A stretch of 64,000 nt of DNA. Source: JASJBU01 sp963797085. GTDB taxonomy: Bacteria > Pseudomonadota > Gammaproteobacteria > Chromatiales > Chromatiaceae. The first letter of the stretch is position 1; each line of letters begins with the position of its first letter. Below, in pieces: positions 47,991 through 58,200 of this stretch. Below the pieces are notes generated by a model. It had not been told where the DNA came from. It saw only the letters and a program-made list of their open reading frames with translations, and searched no databases. The DNA lies in assembly GCA_963797085.1 (NCBI GenBank), contig CAWCOA010000029.1, positions 57,126-121,125 on the forward strand, written 5' to 3'. A program made the position numbers and the translations under genes.

Positions 47991-49466
47991 ATGAAAATTA
48001 TAATCTCTGATCTGATGCAAAAAAGTGGTGTTCAGTTCGGCACCAGTGGCGTCAGAGGCCTGGTCACAGCGATGACAGATGAAGTCTGCTGGGCCTATAC
48101 AACAGGCTTTCTGCAATATCTGGGTAAGCATTTCAACCTCAAGCCCGGTGCTACCGTTGGCATCGCTGGAGATCTGAGAAATAGTACCGACCGGATAATG
48201 CGCACAGTTTACGCAGCTATTACTCATTTGGGCCTAACACCCGTCAATTACGGAAAGATTCCCTCACCTGCAATTGCCTTATACGGGCTGCAAACTGCGA
48301 TTCCCACGATCATGGTGACCGGCAGTCACATACCGGATGATAGAAATGGCATCAAATTCAACAAAGCGGATGGCGAGATTCTCAAATCCGATGAACAGTT
48401 GATCCGAGAAGAAAGAGTCGAGATACCTGATGGCCTCTTTGATGAAGGGGGAAGCCTGATTGGCGACTTATCCTTACCAGCGGCCAACGATGACGCCAAG
48501 CAACTGTATATCGATCGCTTTGTCGACTTCTTCCCCAGCAACTGCCTGGATGGTAGGCATATTGGCCTCTATGAACACTCTTCTGTCGCCCGCGATTGCC
48601 TAAAAACTATCCTCACAAAACTGGGTGCCGATGTGACCTCTTTGGGCCGCTCTGACACCTTTGTCTCAGTTGACACAGAGGCAATCCGGCCAGAAGATGT
48701 CAAGCTCGCAAGACAATGGTCTAAAGAGCATTCTTTCGACTGCATCATCTCAACTGATGGTGACGGTGACCGACCGCTAGTGAGTGATGAGAAGGGAAAC
48801 TGGTTGCGTGGTGATGTGGCAGGCATCCTCTGCGCTAAATACCTCAAGGCGGATATCGTAGTCACACCAGTCAGCAGCAATTCTGCCGTTGAAAAGAGCG
48901 GTTTTTTCAAAGAAGTCATTAGAACCAGGATTGGCTCACCATACGTAATAGAAGCCATGAATCAAGCCTCAGGAACAGTGGTCGGCTACGAAGCTAACGG
49001 GGGGTTTCTACAGTCGAATGATATTTTTTTATCAGGAAATTGCTTGTCACCACTGCCCACGCGTGACGCCGCCATCGTGCCTCTGTGCATACTCATGCTT
49101 GCTCAACAGGAAAAAACAAAAATCTCTGGCTTACTCGAACAACTACCTAAGCGTTTCACCACTAGTGACAGGATAAAGGATTTTCCTAACGAATTGAGCC
49201 ATTCTATTCTAAACAACCTCAACTCGGATGATATTAAGAAGGATCTTAAAAACATTGAGTCACTATTTAGCGGGGTTGCGGGACGACCAATATCAGTTGA
49301 TCAACTCGATGGCATTAGAATAACGTTTGAGAATGATGAAATCATTCATCTGCGCCCCTCGGGGAATGCTCCAGAGTTTCGATGTTATAACGAAGCCGAT
49401 TCTGTCGACCGGGCAAGGCAACTGAATATCGAATGCATAAAAGTCATGGGGAGCTGGAGGCAATAA
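47991..49466 (+). CDS. Phosphomannomutase/phosphoglucomutase family protein
   Basis: The 491-residue alpha-D-phosphohexomutase has GVQFGTSGVRGLVTA at the N-terminus, the phosphoserine loop TGSHIPDDRNGIKF, the metal loop STDGDGDRPLVSDE, the sugar-specificity loop GYEANGGF and the phosphate-binding loop RPSGNAPEFRCY. The context (manC divergent, gmd, fcl) indicates mannose 6-phosphate to mannose 1-phosphate conversion. The start is uncertain (ATG 47991 or 48015; no clear Shine-Dalgarno). It is divergent from manC with a 190-bp shared upstream region. A decayed copy of its 3' end lies at about 52.9 kb. Confidence 0.9.
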   Translation: MKIIISDLMQKSGVQFGTSGVRGLVTAMTDEVCWAYTTGFLQYLGKHFNLKPGATVGIAGDLRNSTDRIMRTVYAAITHLGLTPVNYGKIPSPAIALYGLQTAIPTIMVTGSHIPDDRNGIKFNKADGEILKSDEQLIREERVEIPDGLFDEGGSLIGDLSLPAANDDAKQLYIDRFVDFFPSNCLDGRHIGLYEHSSVARDCLKTILTKLGADVTSLGRSDTFVSVDTEAIRPEDVKLARQWSKEHSFDCIISTDGDGDRPLVSDEKGNWLRGDVAGILCAKYLKADIVVTPVSSNSAVEKSGFFKEVIRTRIGSPYVIEAMNQASGTVVGYEANGGFLQSNDIFLSGNCLSPLPTRDAAIVPLCILMLAQQEKTKISGLLEQLPKRFTTSDRIKDFPNELSHSILNNLNSDDIKKDLKNIESLFSGVAGRPISVDQLDGIRITFENDEIIHLRPSGNAPEFRCYNEADSVDRARQLNIECIKVMGSWRQ

Positions 49467-49535
49467 CTACACCCAGATTTTTGCAACACAAAAGAAGACC
49501 TGCGTAAGGCCTACTTACAAACCAACCATACTTGC

Positions 49536-49985
49536 TTAGAAATACCACTTACTATGCTGATGAACGTCATCAGATGACAGCAACTCCTGCAACTCCCACC
49601 AATGATAGGCACGATGCTGTTCATGAGGTAAACGGTCCAGATCCAATTCCAGGGTCAACTGATAGCCTAAAACCACATAGTGGGTTGAGAAACCTTCACC
49701 AGTAAAATTATCGGGATAGAAGTGCTCATAAACACCAAGAAACCGGCCATTTTCTACCGGAATATCAACCCCTAATTCTTCAACGGTTAGACGAGTAAAG
49801 GCATCTGAAATTTTCTCATCCTTGAGAATACGACCACCAGGTACAAACCACATTCCCTGCGCTGGCCGATTATTACGCTGCCCTAATAAAACCTTACCAG
49901 CGTTATTTCTCAATACCAGATCAATGGAAACAAGTGGCGTTTGTGCGACTATTGTGGAGAAGGTGGGTACATCGAGCCGCTTCAC
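49536..49985 (-). CDS. gmm: GDP-mannose mannosyl hydrolase
   Basis: The 149-residue Nudix-fold protein carries the modified Nudix box of GDPMH, VPGGRILKDEKISDAFTRLT with the following VEELG, and DLVLRNNAGKVLLGQRNNRP upstream. GDPMH hydrolyses GDP-mannose (and GDP-fucose or -glucose) to sugar and GDP. It lies 12 bp after fcl on the same strand, as in colanic-acid clusters. Confidence 0.93.
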   Translation of the reverse strand: MKRLDVPTFSTIVAQTPLVSIDLVLRNNAGKVLLGQRNNRPAQGMWFVPGGRILKDEKISDAFTRLTVEELGVDIPVENGRFLGVYEHFYPDNFTGEGFSTHYVVLGYQLTLELDLDRLPHEQHRAYHWWELQELLSSDDVHQHSKWYF

Positions 49986-49997
49986 TATAAACCGCCT

Positions 49998-50964
49998 TCA
50001 GTCACGGGCATGTTCAGTTTCGATAAACCATTGATAGGTTTGTTTTAAGCCCTCTTCAAGGTCTACCTGATAACTCCAGCCCATGGCGGAGAGCCGGGAA
50101 ACATCAATTAATTTTCGTGGCGCTCCATCTGGTTTACTGCTATCGAATGTAAGGGCGCCTTCAAATCCAACTACCCGCTTCATCGTTTCCGCCAATTCCC
50201 TGATGGTCACATCAATACCTGTGCCCACATTGATATGCGAAAGCATGGGCTAGAGTATTCTCCTGATACGTTTCCCGATCAAGCTCAAGTACAAATACTG
50301 ATGCGGCCGCCATATCATCGACATAAAGAAATTCACGCATGGCGTTTCCAGTGCCCCAGACCACAACTTCAGCATCCCCACGCATTTTCGCCTCATGGAA
50401 GCGACGCATCAGCGCTGGGATAACATGTGAATTTTCTGGATGGAAATTATCATGAATACCATACAAATTAGTCGGCATGACAGATCGAAAGTCGGTTCCA
50501 TACTGGCGATTATAAGATTCACAAAGCTTTATACCCGCAATTTTTGCAAGCGCATACGGCTCATTAGTAGGCTCCAGCACATCAGTTAACAAGGCATCTT
50601 CGCGCATGGGCTGTTCCACAGCCTTCGGGTAAATGCAGGTACTACCCAAAAACAATAAGCGCTTAACACCATTACGATAGGCGGCATCAATCACATTAGC
50701 CTCTATCATAATATTTTCATAAATAAATTCAGCCGGATAAGTATTGTTTGCATGTATACCGCCTACTTTTGCGGCAGCAAGAATCACATACTCAGGTTGT
50801 TGTTCAGCAAAATATTTCTGTACCTCTGCCTGATTTGTCAGATCAAGCTCTTTATGCGTCCGTGTCAGTAAATTTTTAAAACCCTGCGCTTCAAGCTGGC
50901 GGATGATCGCAGAACCAACTAGACCTCTATGTCCAGCAACATATATTTTTGAATTTATATTCAT
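49998..50964 (-). pseudogene. fcl: fcl/wcaG (GDP-L-fucose synthase), one +1 frameshift
   Basis: The first 240 residues include VAGHRGLVGSAIIRQLEAQG and the YxxxK catalytic pair in NEPYALAKIAGIKLCESYNR. The rest, starting INVGTGIDVTIRELAETM, is in another frame, with the break near 50225-50240. One extra base explains 967 bp; the corrected 321 residues equal E. coli Fcl. It makes GDP-L-fucose from the Gmd product. Confidence 0.94.
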
Positions 50965-50994
50965 GACTATTTCTAATGACTACCGACTGATTTG

Positions 50995-52081
50995 TTACTC
51001 ATGATAATCAAAAGCCCGATAACCATGCTCCTTAACCAACGAATCACGCTTAGCCAACGTCAAGTCATGCTCCATCATCTCATGCACCATCTCATGAAAA
51101 GTTATTTCAGGCGTCCAACCCAACTTTTCCTTCGCTTTAGTAGGATCACCTAAAAGTGTTTCTACTTCAGTGGGTCGGAAATAACGAGGATCTACCGCTA
51201 CAATACACTTTCCATTTTCATCGTAGCCTTTTTCATCTATACCCATTCCTTCCCAGCGTATTTTCCTGCCCAGATGATCAGCTGCTGCATTACAAAAATC
51301 CCTGACCGAATACTGCACCCCAGTTGCTATACAAAAATCATCTGGATGATCTTGCTGCAACATCATCCATTGCATACGCACATAATCTTTTGCATGGCCC
51401 CAGTCGCGTTTCGCATCCATATTGCCCAGATACAGAGTATCCTGAAGACCCAGATGAATCCGCGCCATAGCACGGGTGATCTTTCGAGTTACAAACGTTT
51501 CACCTCGTAATGGTGATTCATGATTGAACAAAATACCATTACAGGCATACATACCATAAGCTTCACGATAATTAACCGTAATCCAGTACGCATAAAGCTT
51601 GGCAGCCGCATAAGGTGAACGAGGATAAAAAGGTGTTGTTTCTTTCTGCGGTATTTCCTGAACCAACCCATACAGCTCTGAAGTTGAAGCCTGATAGTAA
51701 CGGGTCTTTTTTTCCAGGCCGGCAATACGAATTGCCTCAAGTAATACGAAGAGCACCAATACCCACTGTATCAGCCGTATACTCCGGGCTTTCAAATGAG
51801 ACAGCCACATGACTTTGCGCGCCCAGATTGTAGATTTCATCTGGCTGAATCGACTGAATAATTCTAACCAGGGCAAGCGAATCACTCAGGTCACCATAAT
51901 GCAGAAAAAACTTTTGATTCTCAATATGAGGATCCTGGTAAAGATGGTCTATCCGATCAGTATTGAAAGATGAGGCACGACGCTTAATTCCGTGTACTTC
52001 ATAACCTTTTTCCAATAGAAACTCGGCCAGATAAGCCCCATCCTGCCCTGTAATACCAGTAATCAATGCAACTTTACTCAC
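50995..52081 (-). pseudogene. gmd: gmd (GDP-mannose 4,6-dehydratase), one +1 frameshift
   Basis: A GTG start at 52081 gives MSKVALITGITGQDGAYLAE, the Rossmann motif. The frame breaks near 51740-51750, and the remainder contains the catalytic region SELYGLVQEIPQKETTPFYP and SPYAAAKLYAYW (YxxxK). One extra base explains 1087 bp; corrected length about 361 residues. Gmd converts GDP-mannose to the 4-keto-6-deoxy intermediate used by Fcl. Its Shine-Dalgarno lies in an inverted repeat (separate entry). Confidence 0.94.
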
Positions 52082-52127
52082 TATAATCCCTCAAATTCAT
52101 AGATAAGAAATAAATTGAGGGATTATA
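52082..52127 (-). promoter_or_regulatory. Inverted repeat sequestering the gmd Shine-Dalgarno
   Basis: On the minus strand TATAATCCCTCAA (52127-52115) pairs perfectly over 13 bp with TTGAGGGATTATA (52094-52082), which contains the only Shine-Dalgarno (GAGGG) and directly touches the GTG start of gmd. The loop is 20 nt. If transcription begins upstream, the hairpin would hide the ribosome-binding site. Alternatively the TATAAT could be the -10 of the gmd promoter, in which case the 5' arm is not transcribed. Confidence 0.6.
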
Positions 52128-52844
52128 CCCTTTATCCCTTAAATATTAAGGGCAATGCATAAGCTGATACAATTTTTCTCTAAGCGTAGGCAGGACAGAA
52201 ACTGAGTAACAGTGTTATATATTCTAGTTTCTTGCAGATGTATGTATGACTTGGCATCATCCAGTTGACGGCAAAGGCATGTCAATGCAGTCCTTGTAAT
52301 CATAGTACTTATTGCCCGCTTTAAAATCGAAACATTCTTTGAATCAATAAATACTTTTACGGCCTCATATCTAACTACCAGTAACAAGGAAAGGAACAGC
52401 GCTGACCATCATCACTAAACGCATTAAAGACATCACCGCATCAATAACATCATTTTGGAATAACGAGTGCTAATCAACTAAACAAAACAAATAACATGGC
52501 TCCACAAATGAATCAGTCCCTCTTATTTTAATCTCATTGCAGGCAGGGCAAGCGAAACTTATCACCATAACTTATTAAATAAAAATGAGATATACCATTC
52601 GAATAAACAGTGAACCAGCTAAGGTAAGTAGATTCACTTCGAGGGATTATACTACCTGGGGATTAACAGGCAGGTTTGATTTGTATATATTCATCGGATG
52701 TCTGCTTGTCCATACTCGATAAGGTTCAGCATTCAATTGTTAATAGGATGTGACTTTCAAGTAATATCTTCACTTCACTCAATGCCAAATAAGCCTTGAG
52801 GTAAATCCCCTCTTTGAGTTAGATGGGACGCCAGAATTTTTCGA
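52128..52844. other. AT-rich intergenic region without recognisable genes
   Basis: About 700 bp of low-GC sequence between gmd and the phosphomannomutase remnant. Short open frames exist on both strands but show no start signals or similarity I recognise. A further copy of GAGGGATTATAC (as in the gmd leader, 52117-52128) occurs at 52641-52652. This is probably recombination scar tissue. Confidence 0.5.
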
Positions 52845-53075
52845 GAAGTACTTGTTAAAAAAGCTTCTATTGAGCGAGGGTGCAGGACGACAATACAAGT
52901 TGAAAAATCGATGGCTTTAGAATAACGTTGGAGAATAATCAAATCATTCATCTGCGCGCCCCTCAGGGAATACACCCGAGTTTCGATGTTATACTGAAGC
53001 TGATTCTGTTGCATAGGCAAGTCAACTCAATAATGAATACAGAAATTCACGGAAATCTGGAGTCAATAACAACAC
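52845..53075 (+). pseudogene. Decayed 3' end of a phosphohexomutase gene
   Basis: The segment aligns by eye with 49250-49468, the end of the intact phosphomannomutase gene. Shared stretches include TTAGAATAACGTT, AAATCATTCATCTGCG and GAGTTTCGATGTTATA, in the same order and spacing. Similarity continues across the stop codon region (TGGAGTCAATAAC versus TGGAGGCAATAAC). Small indels and substitutions destroy the frame. It is a diverged partial copy, either from an old duplication or a relic of a displaced polysaccharide cluster. Confidence 0.85.
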
Positions 53076-53250
53076 TTTGGATTAATTAACTTTTTAAAGA
53101 CTACAGATGTAGAAGTTGAATAATATTGATGCTAAGAATATTTTTTCTCTCAATCGAAAATATCTTGATATTATTGAGTAATAATAATAATCAATAGTAG
53201 GGCAGTCGCCAACATTACCATTCGAATCATTAAGAGGCCGTTCAACACTA

Positions 53251-54562
53251 ATGGCAATAAAGACCAGTATAGAAAGAGTAATAACAGGACACCGTTTCAA
53301 AATCTCATTCAGTATTATTATCGCATTTGTGCTCGCGGCGACTGTTACTATTGATCAGCAGTCAAAAAACCTAATTAATTTGCTAGTAGTGGCAGGTATT
53401 TTTGTCACAATATTCAACTGGCATGAAATAAACAAACACTCCATGGAATTTGACAAGACCTCTGCATTGGTACTTGGCTTTTTTTACTTCAGCATTCTTC
53501 TCTCTATTGCACTCAATCCCATCAACAAAAACACATGGCATGACGCGCAGATCATGTCAATTGGTTTTACTTCGATCTTCATCTGGAGCTTGATGATATC
53601 AATACGTATTTCGAGCAGATTACTTCTGGTGGGGAATTATTCTCTGTGCCATTTCAACCGGTTGTGTATGCACTTTACGAAATAGGCATCCATGGTATTC
53701 ACCATAGAGCCGGTGGTCCTCCGGTAAATCCATTATGTTTGGAGACATAGCAATGATCTCCGGCGTGCTTTCAATCGCAGCAATTAATAATTTTAACAAA
53801 TACAATTTGTTATTGAAATACATTCCAATATTCGCTTCTATCATGGGAATAGCTGCAAGTATTTTTTCTGGAAGTCGTGGGGGATGGCTTTTTCTGCCAG
53901 TTGCAGCTGCAATACTCTTAATACATTTACGTAAAAACAACACATTCTACTCTTTAAAGAACATTCTATTGTCGATTACATTACTTTCCATCGCAGTCTT
54001 TTTACTTATTAACAACACAAAGTTTACTGATCGTATAGATAAAGCCTCTAAAGAAGTCACATCCTACATAACTAAAAATACTGATGTCGTCGGCAGCACT
54101 TCTGTTGGACTAAGAATTGAAATGTGGAAGGCGGCTATATTAGCTTTTCATGATTCTCCCTATATAGGGATCGGGCCAGGCGCCTTTGACGTTCACCTAA
54201 AGAGACTTGCAGAGGAGGGTATAGTTAACAAGCTCGCAGCTGAAGCGATTTACCGCAAGCAAGTACAAGCACCTCATACCCATGCCCATAACGAATACCT
54301 AAATACACTAGCAACCCGGGGGCTACTGGGCATAAGCACCATCATATTGGTCTTTATTTTTCCACTAATACGATTTATTAAAGCGGAAAAAGCGGGCGTA
54401 CCTTTAAAATCAGATTTTGGATTAGCAGGAATATTCCTGGTTACCGGTTATATGATTTTCTCCATAACTGAATCAGTACTCTATCATGCCATGACTGCAA
54501 ATTTTTACTTTTTGACTCTTGTTTCACTACTTCTACTCACTAGAAAGGAACTGCCTCAATGA
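53251..54562 (+). pseudogene. O-antigen ligase/polymerase-like (Wzy_C) membrane protein, frameshifted
   Basis: The two larger pieces (53251-53640 and 53735-54562) and a short middle part (WGIILCAISTGCVCTL and YEIGIHGIHHRAGGPPVNP, in two other frames) together make one ~436-residue protein. It has about ten hydrophobic segments. The Wzy_C hallmark is present in the second piece: SGSRGGWLFLPVAAA, IGPGAFDV and the periplasmic APHTHAHNEYLNTLATRG. It would polymerise or ligate polysaccharide. At least three frame changes lie between 53630 and 53735. Confidence 0.82.
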
Positions 54563-54760
54563 TTAAGTTCAACCTAAATCATACAGGTGGATTTTTGGCA
54601 CAGGAATAATCTACAAGGGGTCACACACGTCATGGTTACGCTGTCATATTGTTCCATGCGACACCCAAGTTTTTCGGATTTATGTAGCAATTGCACATGA
54701 CTCCAGTTGGCGTTGCCGGCACCATTCCCGCCAAGATCAATAGCACAGGTCGACATTGTC

Positions 54761-55192
54761 ATGTCTGAATCACATGTCGTAATGGGCTTGGTGGCAAAGC
54801 GTGCGGAATTGGCGGTGCGGATCAAACAGAGTATCACCGGGAGCTGGAACGGTTGGTGGCAAACGTGAGCTATTTGGATGGATCCATCAAGCTGTTTGCG
54901 CCGGACTACAAGCTGGAGGGTATCCGGCAAAGCCCCCTCGTCAGCGCAATCAGTTTTTTCACCCGGGGGAATGCCAGCGCCTGGTCTTGGAGAACTTCAG
55001 GAATGCCGCAGAGCTCCTGTACGCACGCCAGATCTCCGAGGCCTTGGTGGAACGCAAGGCACTGGAAGCGACTTCAGCATTGATCGAGCAGATCCGCAAG
55101 AATGCCTGGACGTGTTAAGTCGGCTCGCTGGCAACTATAACGGTCGGGACGCAGGAGTAGAGGGTGGAGGCAAGACCTGGAAAGCGTGTTGA
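54761..55192 (+). pseudogene. Degraded small ORF of a kind often found near IS elements
   Basis: Read across two or three frames, the segment gives MSESHVVMGLVAKRAELAVR, then RELERLVANVSYLDGSIKLF, FFHPGECQRLVLENFRNAAE and LLYARQISEALVERKALEAT. This resembles a family of small helical proteins that accompany transposons (MSEPHVITGLxxKRAEL type). I recall the family from pattern only and assign no function. The frame is broken near 54830, 54950 and 55105. Confidence 0.5.
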
Positions 55193-55239
55193 TGCCTGGG
55201 GATCAACACGCCAAGAGTTCTTGGAGGCGCTCGTCGGCC

Positions 55240-56074
55240 TGTCAGTAGCCGCACAAGTCCCGATGATGTAGGTGCGCGCGCATCGGGTCACGATGTCGCG
55301 GAAGATCGCTCCATTGCCCCAGCGCCGGGTGTCTTACCGGTAGCGGGAGGCCGCCTGATCGGCAAATCGTTGGCCAGATGGCGGTTGCCGAACTTGTGGG
55401 TCTGACCGATCTGCATGCGCCGAAACCGCGAGAAGTAGGATTCCGCCTGGTTGTTAGTCGTACCGTCATCGGCCCGGTATTCACGCTGATGATTGACTCG
55501 TCGCATCGGGAAGCGGGCATACAGCAGGTTGTAGGCACCAGACTCATCAGCAGAGATGACAGTCCCAGGGGTGATGAAGTGTGTGGCCAAGCTGCCGGCA
55601 TCGGCTTGGTTCTCCCGCAGGATCACAAAGTCAGAGGTCCTGCGGGCACCCACGAGCCCTTGCGCGACGGCCTCCTCGGGATGGCTCTCACGCATGACCA
55701 GGATGCAACGATTGTCCAGACGCTGGTTCCCTGCCAGTTGTCGGTCAACCCGATCTTCCTTATTGTTCTGCGTGCGAACATGGCCGTTCACGTAAGCACC
55801 GTTCATCTGCACCTCTCCGGACAGAGGCGTTTCATTGCGCTTCGCCATGAGACTTTCGCGGATCTTGTGCACAGTACGAAGGCGGTCTTGTATTGTACCT
55901 CCAAATCATGGCTGATCTCTAAGGCTATGACCCCGTATGCCGGACAGACCACTTCCTCGCCTTTTTCCAACGCAACTCCCGGAACAGGTCGAACGCTTTA
56001 TCATCGCTGAGCGCAAAAATTTCCCGTACTGATAATGAGCGGGCCTCGGCTGAAAGCAGGAAATGCTGTGTCAT
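55240..56074 (-). pseudogene. IS1595-family transposase, degraded
   Basis: The start at 56074 gives MTQHFLLSAEARSLSVREIF and ...LFRELRWKKGEEVVCPA. The second half of the zinc ribbon is deleted, and the frame is broken near 55980. The continuation includes ISHDLEVQYKTAFVL, GEVQMNGAYVNGHVRTQNNK, ISADESGAYNLLYARFPMRR and TNNQAESYFSRFRRMQIGQ, the ISXO2-like DDE domain. The last part (NGAIFRDIVTRCA) is in another frame. I could not identify terminal inverted repeats. It is an inactive insertion-sequence remnant. Confidence 0.85.
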
Positions 56075-56395
56075 GGTTGCCTCCGAATGTGTGAAACTTG
56101 ACACTAGGATGCCACAGGTAATGACTCACTACGTGAGTCCATGCCGCGTTAATCTACTGATTTTTTCCAATGTGCAGGTGCTACATAATACCGAAATTTT
56201 TTAGCCAAGGCTGTGACGACAAATACCATTGTAGACACCCAGAAAGGTCTGAGTTTCCCGTTTTTACCGGGCTACTTCAGCTTGTTGAAAACGGGATGTT
56301 AGCAGTGGGGGCAACGCTCTTAGACAGGCTATGCTTTGCCACCTACCGATTTCGGATGGTTAGTTTGGCTGGCCGATTTTGTCGCGGCCGGTGAG

Positions 56396-56680
56396 TTGGT
56401 AAATACCACGAACAAGTGGTAGTCAGTAAGCGTAAGACCTCAGAGTTAGCCTGCTTCCAGTAGGTCAACACTTTGCTAAGTAACCTAAAAGCGCCATCCA
56501 AGTGACTTATCACGGTTTCAAGTTCCACAAATATGCCAAACGTTACTTGGGTGAAGTTCAATACCGTTTCAATCGGCGATTTAATTTGACATCCATGGTA
56601 CCACGATTGCTGTACGCATGTGTGTAGGCATCACCTCGACATGAGAGGCAATTACGTTTAGCTGAGCTTTGTACCTTATC
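56396..56680 (+). pseudogene. C-terminal remnant of a second IS1595-type transposase
   Basis: On the plus strand, interrupted by stops and shifts, the segment reads SKRKTSELACFQ, VNTLLSNLKSAIQVTYHGFK, FHKYAKRYLGEVQYRFNRRF and NLTSMVPRLLYACV, then RHERQLRLAELCT. The YLxExQYRFNRRF block is diagnostic for IS1595-like transposases. It belongs to a different subgroup from the remnant on the opposite strand. It runs straight into the epimerase fragment. The 320 bp before it (56075-56395) show nothing clear. Confidence 0.75.
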
Positions 56681-57064
56681 ACCTTTCAAAAATGGGTATC
56701 TAGCATTCTAAAAGGAGAAGAAATACATACTAATGGAGATGGTGAAACCAGTCGTGACTTCTGTTACATCGATAACACAACACAAATAAATCTGCTTTCG
56801 GCTATTACAGATAGTGATGTAGCAACTGATCAAGTCTACAATGTGGTACTTAATGATCGAACAAGTCTAAATCAGCTGAATCAGATGATAGAAGAACGGT
56901 TAATCCAGAGGGCAGAGAACCTAACGAAAAAAGAGCTTATTTATAGGGTTTTCGTACAGGAGATGTGCGTCATTAACAGGCCGAATATAAGCAAATCACA
57001 ACATATGATAGCTTATCAACCGAGTCACATAATTGCAAAAGGGTTTGATGAAGCTATGGACTAG
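56681..57064 (+). pseudogene. C-terminal remnant of a UDP-GlcNAc/GlcNAcA C4-epimerase (WbpP/TviC-like)
   Basis: ILKGEEIHTNGDGETSRDFC and YIDNTTQINLLSAI, then YNVVLNDRTSLNQLNQMIEE, match the C-terminal half of WbpP/TviC-type epimerases, where INGDGETSRDFCYIDN is characteristic. The N-terminal Rossmann half is missing. Near 56945 a frame change and stop disrupt the expected FRTGDVRHSQAD segment; the end (IAKGFDEAMD) is again recognisable. It is a truncated relic, probably cut by the adjoining IS element. Confidence 0.8.
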
Positions 57065-57322
57065 TATGTTGAGGCACTTATAAAATGAAATTTCTGTTAA
57101 GTGGCGGTGTAGTTTTTATCAGTTCTAAAGCTTTCTGGTATTTTAATAAAATTTTTGAATGATGTCATCTAGACAAACTTAATTACGTTTTCAATTTTGT
57201 ATGTATTGAAAATTGCAATTTACATTTGGAGATGGACCACCCTTCATTTGATAAAATCAATTACCAACAGGCGATTTATTTTATCAAATTCCTTATAACT
57301 ACTTCAGCTACAGGTTAATATT

Positions 57323-58186
57323 GTGGAGAAAAAAATACTAATACTTGGTGTAACAGGTATGCTGGGAAGCGCTGTATTCAAAATGTTATTTAACAGTAAA
57401 CAGTTTCAAGTATGGGGGACGATTCGCACAACAAAAAATATATGCAAGTTCACTAATCAGATGCATGAGTGTTTAATCCGTGGGATCGATGTATTAGATC
57501 ACGATTCTTTAGTAACAGTTTTCGAACGTGTTAGGCCGGATATTGTAATAAACTGTGTTGGTTTGATTAAACAGTCTGCTGTAGCGAAAGATCCATTAGT
57601 CGTCCTACCGATAAATGCAATGTTCCCTCATCGCTTATATAAACTGTGTTCACTCATCGATACCAGGTTGATTCATATTAGTACAGACTGTGTATTTAAT
57701 GGTCAAAAAGGGATGTATGTCGAGAATGATGTTTCTGATGCTAACGATCTATACGGTAAATCAAAATATATAGGGGAGCTACATAATTTTCCTAATGCGT
57801 TGACCTTACGAACATCTATTATTGGGCATGAGCTTAATAGCAGTGCTTCACTTGTAGATTGGTTTTTGTCGCAGTCAGATACTGTAAAAGGATATAATAA
57901 AGCTATTTTTTCGGGCTTACCTACGGTTGAATTGGCAAGAGTAATTATGGATTTTATTATTCCAAATATTGGTCTGACCGGCTTATACCATGTGTCAGTA
58001 GAACCTATAGATAAATATACACTTCTTAATTTAATTGCTGATATATATGGTAAGGAGATTGAGATTATACCAGATGAGAAAGTGCGAATTGATCGATCTC
58101 TCGATTCAAATAAATTTCGGCGGGCTACAGGCTACATACCACCAAGTTGGAGAAAATTAGTTAAAAACATGCACAAAACTAAGTGA
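57323..58186 (+). CDS. fnlB: UDP-L-FucNAc pathway reductase (FnlB/WbjC/CapF-type SDR)
   Basis: The 287-residue SDR protein has the Rossmann motif ILILGVTGMLGSAVFKML, the catalytic region STDCVFNGQKG and YGKSKYIGELH (YxxxK). It resembles RfbD-like reductases. Its position directly before fnlA and fnlC identifies it as the reductase step producing UDP-2-acetamido-2,6-dideoxy-L-talose. The gene is AT-rich compared with the core genome. It lacks the C-terminal cupin of CapF. The 258 bp before it are AT-rich and empty. Confidence 0.82.
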   Translation: MEKKILILGVTGMLGSAVFKMLFNSKQFQVWGTIRTTKNICKFTNQMHECLIRGIDVLDHDSLVTVFERVRPDIVINCVGLIKQSAVAKDPLVVLPINAMFPHRLYKLCSLIDTRLIHISTDCVFNGQKGMYVENDVSDANDLYGKSKYIGELHNFPNALTLRTSIIGHELNSSASLVDWFLSQSDTVKGYNKAIFSGLPTVELARVIMDFIIPNIGLTGLYHVSVEPIDKYTLLNLIADIYGKEIEIIPDEKVRIDRSLDSNKFRRATGYIPPSWRKLVKNMHKTK

Positions 58187-58200
58187 GGTTTTAAGAAGTT

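Noticed and set aside
53094..53300. A 68-codon minus-strand frame before the O-antigen ligase
   Set aside because: Low-complexity AT-rich translation without start signals; the plus-strand ligase is better supported.
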